From contig JADKIR010000004.1 of assembly GCA_016722655.1 (NCBI GenBank), forward strand, positions 3,162,001 through 3,226,000: a stretch of DNA of 64,000 nt. The letters are read 5' to 3'. Made by a program: the position numbers and the translations under genes. The stretch comes from Cytophagaceae bacterium. GTDB lineage: Bacteria; Bacteroidota; Bacteroidia; Cytophagales; Spirosomataceae. The notes beneath the pieces were generated by a model. The model ran no database searches, was not told where the DNA came from, and worked only from the letters and a program-made list of their open reading frames with translations. This document shows, one piece after another, positions 35,038-43,681 of the stretch; position 1 is the stretch's first letter, and each line of letters begins with the position of its first letter.

Positions 35038-35720
35038 TGGAGGAGAAATTTCTCTATTTGGCAATTGATATATTTACACTTTCGTTTCCTTTTGTGGCAA
35101 GTTTTTATCCTAAACATGCCTTTTACAAGGAATGGAAATATCTTTTTCCGTCATTGTTTTTGATGGCATCCTTCTTTGTTGTCTGGGATATAATTTTTAC
35201 AAAAATTGGTGTTTGGGGTTTTAACGAGCGTTATCTTTCAGGGATTTTTGTGTATAATTTGCCTATTGAAGAAATACTGTTTTTCTTTTTTATTCCTTAT
35301 TCCAGTATTTTTATTTACTTCTCACTCAAATATTTCCTAAAAAATAACCCATTCTATAAACTCAGTATGCATTTGCATTACTCATTGATTTTCATTTGTT
35401 TAGTGGCTTTTTTTTTGTTTTTTGAAAGAAATTACACCTTTTACACTTCCTTATTTTTGTTAATTTTTTTATTGATAACCTGGTATAAGAAAATCGATTT
35501 ATCTGCGATAATTTTTGCCTATATCTTCGTCATACCATTTTTTCTTTTGACAAATGGAATACTGACCGGAAGTTTTATTGATGAGCCCGTAGTATGGTAC
35601 AACAACAGTGAAAATCTTGGAATTAGAATGTGGACTATCCCGGTAGAAGACCTGTTTTATGGTTTCCTTTTAATCGCCGGAAATATTGTGCTGATGGAAA
35701 GACTGAAAAAAATATATTAA
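35034..35720 (+). CDS. Lycopene cyclase, CrtYc/CrtYd-type domain protein
   Basis: A 228-residue multi-helix membrane protein with two tandem lycopene-cyclase-like halves, each with the motif pattern seen in heterodimeric CrtYc/CrtYd and fused cyclases (WGFNERYLSGIFVYNLPIEEILFFFFIPY in the first, LGIRMWTIPVEDLFYGFLL in the second). It would close the ends of lycopene to beta-carotene. With crtI, crtB and crtZ this gives a route to zeaxanthin. No gene for geranylgeranyl diphosphate synthase is in the window. Confidence 0.88.
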   Translation: MMEEKFLYLAIDIFTLSFPFVASFYPKHAFYKEWKYLFPSLFLMASFFVVWDIIFTKIGVWGFNERYLSGIFVYNLPIEEILFFFFIPYSSIFIYFSLKYFLKNNPFYKLSMHLHYSLIFICLVAFFLFFERNYTFYTSLFLLIFLLITWYKKIDLSAIIFAYIFVIPFFLLTNGILTGSFIDEPVVWYNNSENLGIRMWTIPVEDLFYGFLLIAGNIVLMERLKKIY

Positions 35721-35925
35721 GATTTTAATCAATTTTTTTTCTGTCAAAAATCATCATAAGGGATTTAGTTTAGATTTTGTTTTGCATTTCAGCAATTCAT
35801 TTTTGCTGATCAAAATATTATATCTAAAATAACTATACGAGAAGAGTCCATATTCCTCGCATTTGTTAAATTTTGGATTAATTAGTTCATTTAAATGAAG
35901 TTTTTAATTTAAAAATTTGAAAGAA

Positions 35926-36849
35926 ATGTTAAAAAATATTCTTAAAAATTTTATATCCAGAATTGGTAGTGTAATTGGTGTTTCGGTAAAAAATACATAT
36001 GATCCCAATGTAGAAACATCGATGCTAGCCTTGGGAACCATTTTAACTAACCAACAGCTGTTGATTGATTCTACTAATATCAATGATTACGAATTTAAAA
36101 TTTTTAGCCAATTCGGAGATGACGGGATTATTCAATATTTAATACGAAATATTAAAATTGAAAATGAAACTTTTATTGAATTTGGCGTAGAAAGTTATTA
36201 TGAATCCAATACTCGTTTTTTGTTGATGAATAATAATTGGAGTGGTTTTGTGATGGATGGTTCGAAAGAGTCCATGCAGAATCTGTATTATCAATCATGG
36301 TATTGGAGATATGATTTGAATCAAAAAGCTGCATTTATTGATAAAGAAAATGTTAATGATTTGATTAGAAGTTCTGGTTTTTCAAACTTGGGGCTTCTTC
36401 ATATTGATGGTAATGACTACCATATCCTTGAAGAAATTGACTTTTCAGAACTAAATCCATCTATATTAATAATGGAATACAATAGTGTATTTGGAAATGA
36501 AAGATTAATATCAACGCCTTATAGGAAAGATTTTTATAGGACAAAGGCTCACTATAGTAATTTATATTTCGGTGCATCCCTTCCTGCATTAAATTTTTTA
36601 GCAAATAAGAAAGGCTATGCATTAGTTGGCTGTAATAAAGCAGGAAATAATTCCTTTTTCGTAAGGAAAGATCTTTTAAATGAAAAAGTAAAAGAAATAT
36701 CAATTGACCAGGCTTACAAGGTCAGTAAGTTTAGGGAAAGTAGAGATATAAATAACGATTTAACCTATATTTCAGGGAATGATAGAATGGAGTTGCTGAG
36801 GGGAATGGAGGTTTTAAATGTAGTTACACAAAAAATTGAAAATATTTAG
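35926..36849 (+). CDS. Hypothetical protein resembling FkbM-type methyltransferases
   Basis: A 307-residue protein of very AT-rich codon use. The segment TFIEFGVESYYESNTRFLLMNNNWSG has the pattern of an FkbM-like SAM-binding motif (F-I-E-F-G), and a later IDGNDYHILEEI segment fits a class I methyltransferase fold. It has no signal peptide. ATG 35926 is preferred to the TTG at 35917. Such proteins are often near polysaccharide genes, but no such gene is adjacent here. Family assignment is tentative; a plain hypothetical is the alternative. Confidence 0.55.
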   Translation: MLKNILKNFISRIGSVIGVSVKNTYDPNVETSMLALGTILTNQQLLIDSTNINDYEFKIFSQFGDDGIIQYLIRNIKIENETFIEFGVESYYESNTRFLLMNNNWSGFVMDGSKESMQNLYYQSWYWRYDLNQKAAFIDKENVNDLIRSSGFSNLGLLHIDGNDYHILEEIDFSELNPSILIMEYNSVFGNERLISTPYRKDFYRTKAHYSNLYFGASLPALNFLANKKGYALVGCNKAGNNSFFVRKDLLNEKVKEISIDQAYKVSKFRESRDINNDLTYISGNDRMELLRGMEVLNVVTQKIENI

Positions 36850-36927
36850 GAATAATCAATGAGTTTGGAAATTTAGTATTTAGATTTTTTTAATTAAATG
36901 AAAATACTATTTCTTCTTACCTTTCAA

Positions 36928-37920
36928 TCAATTACAGCCTGAATATAAATATACTCTTACTGGGCTACTTACATCATTTGTATTTATAGAATTTAAAACT
37001 TTACCAGTGTTATCAATAGTAAGGGTGTTATCGCTGGAAAAAGCTTTTACCATCATACCTGTCCCTGAATTTGTTGAATATTTTGTAATTCCATTCACAT
37101 AAAAGGTTTTTTCACCAAATGGATCCACATATTGAGGAAACCCTTTGAAAGTATTTACAAATTCATCGCCAAGATTTGATTTTTTTATTTTGGAAATTTT
37201 ATATTCACTATACATAATTTTCTTTCCGGGCTCTGAAAAGATTTCATGCAAAACCAGCATGTTGTTTTTATCGTATTTGTAGGTATTTTCAGTTTGTGTA
37301 CCTCCTGTACTTTTTGCTTTAGTGACAAGTCCTAAATTGTTCACTTCATACAAAATAAATGGTTAAGTTATTTTTACAGCTTTTCCATTAATAAATTCAG
37401 TAACAGTCGTAGTTAGCATTTCTTCTTTCATTTTTACCAACTGGCCAGCTTCATTGTATTCATACGTAAATTTTTGGGGTGTTGAAATATAATGGTGGGT
37501 TATTGTTTTTGAAACAAGTCTGTTGTTTTGGTAAACAAAATCAATTGAAAAAGGATTACTTGAATTATTGGTGATTTTTACCAAATAGCCATCGGTGTCA
37601 TAATTAAAAACCTCTTTATAATTAAGTTTCACAAAATTCTTAACGGTTAATCTGTCCTGATTGTCGTATTCATAGCTAATTTCTGTTTGACCATTAATTT
37701 GTTCCGCTGTGAGTTTACATCCTGCCAGAACGCTTTGATTTATCAAAACCTTAGAAGTCAAGATTTGTGCAATTGAATGATTATCCGGATTCCCCTGGAT
37801 ATTTTTTTCCATTTCAATTCCTTTCTTTTTCGATATTATGAATGTTTTTTTTGCATTTGTTTTATAAAATGCAAGAGAAAAAAAGACAGTAATTATTATA
37901 AAAGCTATTGTTTTTTTCAT
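36928..37920 (-). pseudogene. Exported YD-repeat-like protein split by an in-frame TAA
   Basis: From ATG 37920 the frame reads 185 codons, hits TAA at 37365-37363, then continues in the same frame to 36928 (330 codons in all). It starts with a signal peptide (MKKTIAFIIITVFFSLAF). Repeats of the type YEYDNQDRLTVKN, FNYDTDGYLVKIT, YEYNEAGQLVKM, YEVNNLGLVTKA and YKYDKNNMLVLHE run straight across the stop. These resemble short YD/RHS-like repeats. The repeat continuity shows that the two pieces are one ancestral gene. No function can be given. It follows the Kelch gene on the same strand. Confidence 0.72.
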
Positions 37921-37962
37921 TATTGATACATAAGAATTTTGTATTACTTCAGGAAATTAATA

Positions 37963-40263
37963 TTATTTAATTGCCGGTTTCCATCCATAATTCATTTTAG
38001 CATAAGTGTTATTATAAGTTGTCCTTATCAAGGTATTAATTGCTGAAAGGTTTTCAGAATTATCTTTTGCTCGTAGCTTAATTTTGACTCGTCTAATAGG
38101 AAGGTAATGACCTGCCGGAAATTTTATGATGTAAGATTGAGTATTGTTTGCACCTGTTAATCCGTAGCTAATATCGCTGGCATTGGTTTGGACCAATTGG
38201 ACAGTTGAACCATTTTTTATCGCATATTCACCAACAATATCTTGTAAACTTCCATTTGCCAGAAATACGCCCTGAGGTAATGAGAGGTCGATTCTTGCCT
38301 GTGCATGAGGATAATTAGTTCCAAGATCCTGATCGTTATTAGGGTTTCCTATAGTTCCTGATCCAAGTTCAATCTCAAATATTTTTGACCCTGGAGTTGC
38401 ATTAAGCGATGGCATAGGTACCTGAAATAGGTGCCATGCGTAGGAATCCAAGCTATTAGAGTTGTTATTGTAAATCTCACTGGTGAGAAAACTTTTTCCT
38501 TGCCTATCTTTATATTTTGCCTTTGTCCCCCAGTGGTTCCATGAATATTGAGAATTAGATAGGTTACTAAAATTAGCCATACAATGGTCAGTTTGGACAC
38601 TGACTTTTACCGAACCATTTGCTTCTATTTTGGGAATAGAAATATTAACTGTTGATTTATAATCATTCGGATTAAAATTGCAAGAAGGTCCATTTATAAT
38701 GTCATCTGCCACAAACGGAAGTGAAGTAGTGGAAATGTTGTTTATGAGTACATTGTTTGAATCATAAACTTTCAAATTTTGAAGTTTAAATGCAGAATAG
38801 CTGTTTGTTGGAGCCAATCCGATTGTAATAACTACATTTTTCGCAGTATCTGCCCCGTTATTTTTGATTAATATTTCACGGTTAGAAAAAGTATAAGGTG
38901 AAGATCCTTTTGGGTCAAAATCATCTTTTATTATTGAAATTTCAAGATTTGGGGTTCCCTTTGGCTCCAAAGAATATGCCCACAAAGCACCGGTATAAGA
39001 AGGTTGGCTACCAAGATCCCGGCCAAAACCGTTAAAAAGAAATACTAAACTATCAGTTTTTATGTGATTAAATGTAGTAAAATGCGAGCCTGGTTGATTA
39101 ATATCATTAAAATTGTAAGTTTGGTTATTTACGATTATTGGAGGTTCCCAGGCATAATCAGTTTCGAAATGTAAGTTTTGCCATTTTCCATCTTTAAACT
39201 TATATATAGAGCGATTAACTAGTCGCATCCAGGGTAAACCATCATTTCCCAACCAGCATAGAGGCTCAATTTGAGGGCCTGGCGAATCGACTGAAGGGTT
39301 AGTTTCTTGTGCCATGTAGGTCCAGACTTTTGTTGTAGGGTTGTATTTCCAGGTATCGGCAAGTGTGCATCCAATTGAATGAGCATCTCCATTATTTCCT
39401 CCGAAAAACCAAAAATTACCTTCCAGATCCTGCCAATATCCATAATCGCACCTTGCTCTTGGTTTATAACTAACAGACGACTCTCCTATAGTTGCAGGAT
39501 AAACACCTCCTGGGGTATTCGGCCAATGTAAAGTATTACAGTCACCTGTTTCGCAAGTCCAGTTTTTAGTGGCAACATTATATTTCCACATATCATTTAA
39601 AGGAAACGGCGGATTAATCCCGTCATAATAAACGCCTCCGTATATCCAGTAATTACCATCCTTGTCAAACCATCCTCTCACCCGATATCTTGCCCTGGGC
39701 CAATCTGGTGTGCCGGGTACATTATAACTCCCCGATGAGGAATGAGAGGTATTTCCACCCATCCATGTCCAGTTTTTTGTGGTAGGATTAAACTTCCACA
39801 TATCACTCCATCCGGTATGGAATCCTAAATCTTTTGTTTCGCCACCAAAAAACCAAAAATATCCGTCTTTATCCATTACGGATGCCATTCGGGTTCTATC
39901 TCCCGGGTGAGCAACAGTACTTTCGTTAAATTTATCTGTAAAAACTTCGTATTGACCTCTATTTGAAATTATTGCCCAAGCTTTTGCATTGATATCATAT
40001 GACCAAATATCAGAACCTGCACCACTTCCATCACCTCCATAAATTAAGATTTTTTTATTGAAAATTCCAGAACCGCAATGTTCTCTTGAACTGGGGAAAT
40101 TTAGGGGATTATATTCGCCAAAAATCGAATAGTGACTGTTGTAATCAATACTGGAATTTAAATGACCTTTTAGAAAAGCCCATTGGTTTTGTGAAAAGAC
40201 CCGGTCGTGTGAAAAGATCAGGATTGTTGCACTAAACAGAATAAAAATTCTTTTTAATATCAT
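37963..40263 (-). CDS. Secreted Kelch-repeat protein with C-terminal adhesin-like domain
   Basis: A 766-residue protein, signal MILKRIFILFSATILIFS. Residues about 30-400 hold six Kelch-type beta-propeller repeats, each with G-containing strands and Trp-rich ends (for example DIWSYDINAKAWAII, DMWKFNPTTKNWTWMGG, DTWKYNPTTKVWTYM). Residues 440-760 form one or more Ig/DUF11-like modules (LEISIIKDDFDPKGSSPYTFSNREILIKNNGADTA region). No sorting domain at the end is obvious. It is likely an extracellular glycan- or protein-binding protein. An alternative start is ATG 40284. Confidence 0.82.
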   Translation of the reverse strand: MILKRIFILFSATILIFSHDRVFSQNQWAFLKGHLNSSIDYNSHYSIFGEYNPLNFPSSREHCGSGIFNKKILIYGGDGSGAGSDIWSYDINAKAWAIISNRGQYEVFTDKFNESTVAHPGDRTRMASVMDKDGYFWFFGGETKDLGFHTGWSDMWKFNPTTKNWTWMGGNTSHSSSGSYNVPGTPDWPRARYRVRGWFDKDGNYWIYGGVYYDGINPPFPLNDMWKYNVATKNWTCETGDCNTLHWPNTPGGVYPATIGESSVSYKPRARCDYGYWQDLEGNFWFFGGNNGDAHSIGCTLADTWKYNPTTKVWTYMAQETNPSVDSPGPQIEPLCWLGNDGLPWMRLVNRSIYKFKDGKWQNLHFETDYAWEPPIIVNNQTYNFNDINQPGSHFTTFNHIKTDSLVFLFNGFGRDLGSQPSYTGALWAYSLEPKGTPNLEISIIKDDFDPKGSSPYTFSNREILIKNNGADTAKNVVITIGLAPTNSYSAFKLQNLKVYDSNNVLINNISTTSLPFVADDIINGPSCNFNPNDYKSTVNISIPKIEANGSVKVSVQTDHCMANFSNLSNSQYSWNHWGTKAKYKDRQGKSFLTSEIYNNNSNSLDSYAWHLFQVPMPSLNATPGSKIFEIELGSGTIGNPNNDQDLGTNYPHAQARIDLSLPQGVFLANGSLQDIVGEYAIKNGSTVQLVQTNASDISYGLTGANNTQSYIIKFPAGHYLPIRRVKIKLRAKDNSENLSAINTLIRTTYNNTYAKMNYGWKPAIK

Positions 40264-40418
40264 AATTTTTGAATTAGAAAGCATCTACACAATCACTTTT
40301 CACAATTATCAAGCCAAAGGAGATATTATTTCCAATAAATTAAATATTTGCATGTATTGTTTAGTTGTAAATATTTGATCTTGAATCAGATGATGTTGAG
40401 AGGGAGGTAATTATTTTT

Positions 40419-41027
40419 TTGTATAAAGATTTTAAAAGCCGCTACACCACCTGGTGGAAAGAACAGGAACCTGAAAAACCCGAAACGCCTGAACAACGCC
40501 TGGCTAGAGAAAAGGCGGAAAGAGAAAATCAGGAAAAAGAGGGGGAGAAAAATGCCCTGGAAGGTGAAAAAGCTCTGAGAAAGCAAATTGCCGAAACCAA
40601 AGACGCTGCCATGAAAAAACAGCTTCAGGAAATTTTGGGAAGTACATTGAAAATTCAAAAGCAATTAAAAGAACAGCTTAACAATCCTGAGTTTAAGAAA
40701 CAAATGAAGGAAATGGAGACGTTTCAAAAACAAGCTTATGAAGAGGAATACAAACAAAAAGCCGCTGAGTACCAAACCGACCTCGGGCGATGGAATGCAA
40801 TAAAAAACCCGGACGTGTTGCTCAAAGAAAAGCTGGAGGAATTTCTCCATCGCAGTGCTGATATTGATTTCTCGGCCAAACTCAAAGAGCAATACGGCCA
40901 CAAGGTTTTTGTAAATCCTGACTTTGAATCCAAAGACAGTTTCTGGAAACTATGCTTCCGGGCCGGAAAACCTGGTGTGGAGACTGCCAGAATGATTGCT
41001 AAAGAGTGGGTGGGGGAGATGAAATAG
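40419..41027 (+). CDS. Hypothetical coiled-coil protein
   Basis: A 202-residue protein of strongly charged composition, largely predicted helix (residues 20-130 rich in Glu, Lys, Gln). There is no signal peptide. Only a TTG at 40419 is available as start, but a GGAGG lies 11 bases upstream. The C-terminal part (FWKLCFRAGKPGVETARMIAKEWVGEM) looks like a folded domain. I do not recognise the family. Confidence 0.6.
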   Translation: MYKDFKSRYTTWWKEQEPEKPETPEQRLAREKAERENQEKEGEKNALEGEKALRKQIAETKDAAMKKQLQEILGSTLKIQKQLKEQLNNPEFKKQMKEMETFQKQAYEEEYKQKAAEYQTDLGRWNAIKNPDVLLKEKLEEFLHRSADIDFSAKLKEQYGHKVFVNPDFESKDSFWKLCFRAGKPGVETARMIAKEWVGEMK

Positions 41028-41077
41028 ATTTTTTTAACTAAAATATTTTAAAAATTACGACTCAGCTGAATTGTGAC

Positions 41078-41524
41078 TTAAGATTCGCAGTATTGTTCCA
41101 TATCTGTTATGTCAACTATCACAGCATCAGCCCATAAATCTCCAAGCCTTTGATGCCTTTCGGTGGTTGAAACAAAAATGAATGCAGGTAAACCAAAAAG
41201 GACAATTAAATCTATTGGATCAAGTAAACGTCGTTTTATTGCATTTCCAAAATCAATTTCATGACCTTTGCTTGTCAATACTTTTAAGTTAAGTGCCTGA
41301 TGAGCTAGCGTTCCACCATAAATAGCTTCGATAACAACTATGTAAAAAAACCAAACTAAAAATAATGGCAGAGCAGATAAATTGGAAACTACTTTTACAC
41401 CTTCATCATTGATTTTTCCAAATACCTCGATGTAAACATAGGTAATCAAAAATATTATTAAATAGTCAATTATCGTTGCTAATATCCGTTTAGGTAAGTT
41501 TTTCTTATACTTGTAGATTCTCAT
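41078..41524 (-). CDS. RDD family membrane protein
   Basis: A 148-residue protein with three hydrophobic segments. The RDD signature is seen at the start (LPKRILATIIDYLIIFLIT, with the conserved R and D pair) and at the end (RHQRLGDLWADAVIVD). RDD proteins have been linked to transport or stress, without firm function. No partner gene is adjacent on the same strand. Confidence 0.85.
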   Translation of the reverse strand: MRIYKYKKNLPKRILATIIDYLIIFLITYVYIEVFGKINDEGVKVVSNLSALPLFLVWFFYIVVIEAIYGGTLAHQALNLKVLTSKGHEIDFGNAIKRRLLDPIDLIVLFGLPAFIFVSTTERHQRLGDLWADAVIVDITDMEQYCES

Positions 41525-41638
41525 TTTATGAAAAATATGGAATAGGATTTAATTTAATTTGGAAATTTTTGAATAAAATAAATTGTGAAATAAATTACAT
41601 TGAAATATAACACAATTTTTATACCATCTTTGAAACCC

Positions 41639-42469
41639 TCACTTCTCCACTATCCCAAATGCCCGCTCAGGCGATTGTGTGTCTTGAAAGTAAAATGCCG
41701 CCGGACTCATGCCCGTAAATTCCTTATAGTCTTTGACCAGATGTTGATAATCATAATACCCGCATTCGAGGGCGATACTTAGCCAATCTTTGTCTGGAAA
41801 TGCATTTTTTAGCCTAAAGGCCCGGTCAAACCGGATAATCCGCCAGAAATATTTGGGATTTACACCCACCCGCTCTCTGAAGTTTCTCTCAAGCTGTTTC
41901 TGGCTCAGGCAGGATTCGTGTGCCATCCAATCGAGGGAAATATTATTGGGGCAATTGACCATCTTCATCGTGAAATTGTCTATCGGGCGGTGCGTATAGG
42001 GCGTTTTTCGGCTGAGTTTGATCAGAAAATCTTCCACTACCGGAATCATATCGGGGTAATGTTCGGTATTCATCAGTTTTTCGTTGACCTCTCTCAACTG
42101 GCTGCCCAGCACCGCCTGAGCGTCAAGATATTCGTTGTTAATCTCTCTGGCAGGTAAGCCAATGAGCCGAAACAATCCACCGGGCTGGAAAACTACCTGA
42201 ATCAACACAAACTCTTTACCCACCAGGCGGTTGCTCACTACACTCTGCTGCCCGATCAGGGCCGCCCGAACAGGTGTGGGCGAGCGACCGTCGGAATAGC
42301 TCACCTGCTCGGTATCACGCGGGTAAAAACTCAGCGTGACCTCCGGGCGGGGAGGGTAGGCCTTGGCCGGTGGCAGGGAGGTATCGGTAAACGAAAAATG
42401 TATAAACCGATACCTCCAAACATACGGTTGCAAAGCCGGGCAGGGTTTCAGGTCATTGAAAAACGGCAT
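41639..42469 (-). CDS. AraC-family transcriptional regulator
   Basis: A 276-residue regulator. The N-terminal half has the DUF6597-like sensor segment (LQPYVWRYRFIH, QVVFQPGGLFRLIGLPAREI), and the C-terminal 100 residues form the AraC double helix-turn-helix (SQKQLERNFRERVGVNPKYFWRIIRFDRAF, ALECGYYDYQHLVKDYKEFTGMSPAAF). Base composition is far richer in G+C than its surroundings: one 60-base stretch (42241-42300) is about 68 per cent G+C. This suggests transfer. It is next to a cupin gene transcribed in the same direction. Confidence 0.88.
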   Translation of the reverse strand: MPFFNDLKPCPALQPYVWRYRFIHFSFTDTSLPPAKAYPPRPEVTLSFYPRDTEQVSYSDGRSPTPVRAALIGQQSVVSNRLVGKEFVLIQVVFQPGGLFRLIGLPAREINNEYLDAQAVLGSQLREVNEKLMNTEHYPDMIPVVEDFLIKLSRKTPYTHRPIDNFTMKMVNCPNNISLDWMAHESCLSQKQLERNFRERVGVNPKYFWRIIRFDRAFRLKNAFPDKDWLSIALECGYYDYQHLVKDYKEFTGMSPAAFYFQDTQSPERAFGIVEK

Positions 42470-42605
42470 GTCGTCCTGTTTTAATTTTTTGATTCCAAAT
42501 CCAACATCGGGTGCTTTGAATGCTCAATATAGGTTTTTTTTCTGAAATGATTGACCCATTGCATTCGGGTAAAGTTACTAGGCTATCTTGATTTTTAGAA
42601 AAGGC

Positions 42606-43151
42606 TCAAGGCTCGATAGGTGGGCCAACCACTTTCATGCCATGAGCCAGATGGATTTCCTGAATCAACTCTGGTGTGGGAGGGCCTTGCAAAGTGTTCA
42701 TTTTTTTGAAAAACTCTTCCATTTGGCCGGAGGGTTGCAGAAAATACACCAGTTTGCCCTTATCGCTCAACTGCACCCAGGTATGTGGCACTTTGCGTGG
42801 AAGAAAAATCGTGTCGCCTGCCGAAAGCTTAAACCGCTCACCATCAAGCACAAAGAGATATTCACCCTCGATCACATAGAAGGTTTCGTCCTGGTCAAAA
42901 TGTACATGAAGTGGCGGGCCGATTTTCTCGAAACCGACATATTCTAACACCGTCAGTTGCCCTCCGGAGTCTTTGGCTGAGATTTTTACGTCGTTGGGGT
43001 TTACACCACGGTATTTGATGGGTTGCTCAAAGCGGTCCTTGCCCGCCTTTACCACAAAGCCTTTTTTGGGGTCTTTGCCCGAAAGTTTTTTGCCCAAAGC
43101 CGCAGCTGAGCTCAGAGCCAAACCGGCTCCAATGAAAATTCTACGATTCAT
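42606..43151 (-). CDS. Exported cupin-domain protein
   Basis: A 181-residue protein starting MNRRIFIGAGLALSSAAALG, a signal with a twin-arginine-like RR pair. The cupin barrel occupies residues 50-160 (PPLHVHFDQDETFYVIEGE, PRKVPHTWVQL), with metal-binding His and Glu positions. Its job is unknown; it may be a small-molecule dioxygenase or isomerase. GC content is higher than typical for the window. I chose ATG 43151 because the signal begins there. Confidence 0.82.
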   Translation of the reverse strand: MNRRIFIGAGLALSSAAALGKKLSGKDPKKGFVVKAGKDRFEQPIKYRGVNPNDVKISAKDSGGQLTVLEYVGFEKIGPPLHVHFDQDETFYVIEGEYLFVLDGERFKLSAGDTIFLPRKVPHTWVQLSDKGKLVYFLQPSGQMEEFFKKMNTLQGPPTPELIQEIHLAHGMKVVGPPIEP

Positions 43152-43386
43152 GTTGTCAATCAATTAAGTTTAAAATAATGATGTGACAAAAATCAAATTT
43201 CCATTTGGGGATTTAGTGGTAAAAAATGGACATGATTTCAATTTTTCTTCGGTTAAATGCGAAGAAGCAATGTTTTTTGGTTTCTAAAGGCAATATTTTT
43301 CTTTTACTTATTCAAAACAAACTTTTAGAAAAAAAACACCCCTCAAATTTATTCCCACAAAATATTTCAATTTAAAAAAATCTCCT

Positions 43387-43394
43387 TACCTTTG
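43387..43394 (+). promoter_or_regulatory. Predicted -7 element for rpsU
   Basis: TACCTTTG fits TAnnTTTG and lies 33 bases before the rpsU ATG. The start site would fall near 43400, giving a short leader that carries the strong Shine-Dalgarno sequence. The 43152-43386 stretch upstream shows nothing else. Confidence 0.6.
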
Positions 43395-43411
43395 CAGTCC
43401 GAAAAAAAAAG

Positions 43412-43421
43412 AAAGGAGGTG
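43412..43421 (+). promoter_or_regulatory. Exceptionally strong Shine-Dalgarno sequence of rpsU
   Basis: AAAGGAGGTG is a near-perfect complement of the 16S 3' end and ends 6 bases before the ATG at 43428. Most genes in the window have no such site. In Bacteroidota the anti-Shine-Dalgarno is sequestered on ribosomes with help of bS21, and rpsU has been reported to use its strong site for autoregulation. Confidence 0.85.
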
Positions 43422-43427
43422 TAAATT

Positions 43428-43622
43428 ATGCTACATGTTCAAGTAAAAGAAAACGAGTCAATCGATAAAGCTCTGAAACGTTTCAAAAAGAAATTTGAGA
43501 AAACAAGAGTATTGAAAGAACTTAGGAGACGCCAGGCCTTCGAGAAAAAGTCTGTTTCACGCAGATTTGAAGTCATCAGAGCATCGTACAAGCAAACTAC
43601 CTACGGTCATATTGACGACTAA
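43428..43622 (+). CDS. rpsU: 30S ribosomal protein bS21
   Basis: A 64-residue basic protein (MLHVQVKENESIDKALKRFKKKFEK) of normal length for bS21, which binds the 16S rRNA 3' region. It is followed by xerC, an order seen in other Bacteroidota. Its leader carries a TAnnTTTG element and a very strong Shine-Dalgarno site, consistent with self-control of bS21 level. Confidence 0.96.
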   Translation: MLHVQVKENESIDKALKRFKKKFEKTRVLKELRRRQAFEKKSVSRRFEVIRASYKQTTYGHIDD

Positions 43623-43681
43623 GGTGTTTTGTTTATTTCATATTTCGACTAATTTTGTTGTGAAACCTTATTTCCAATAAA

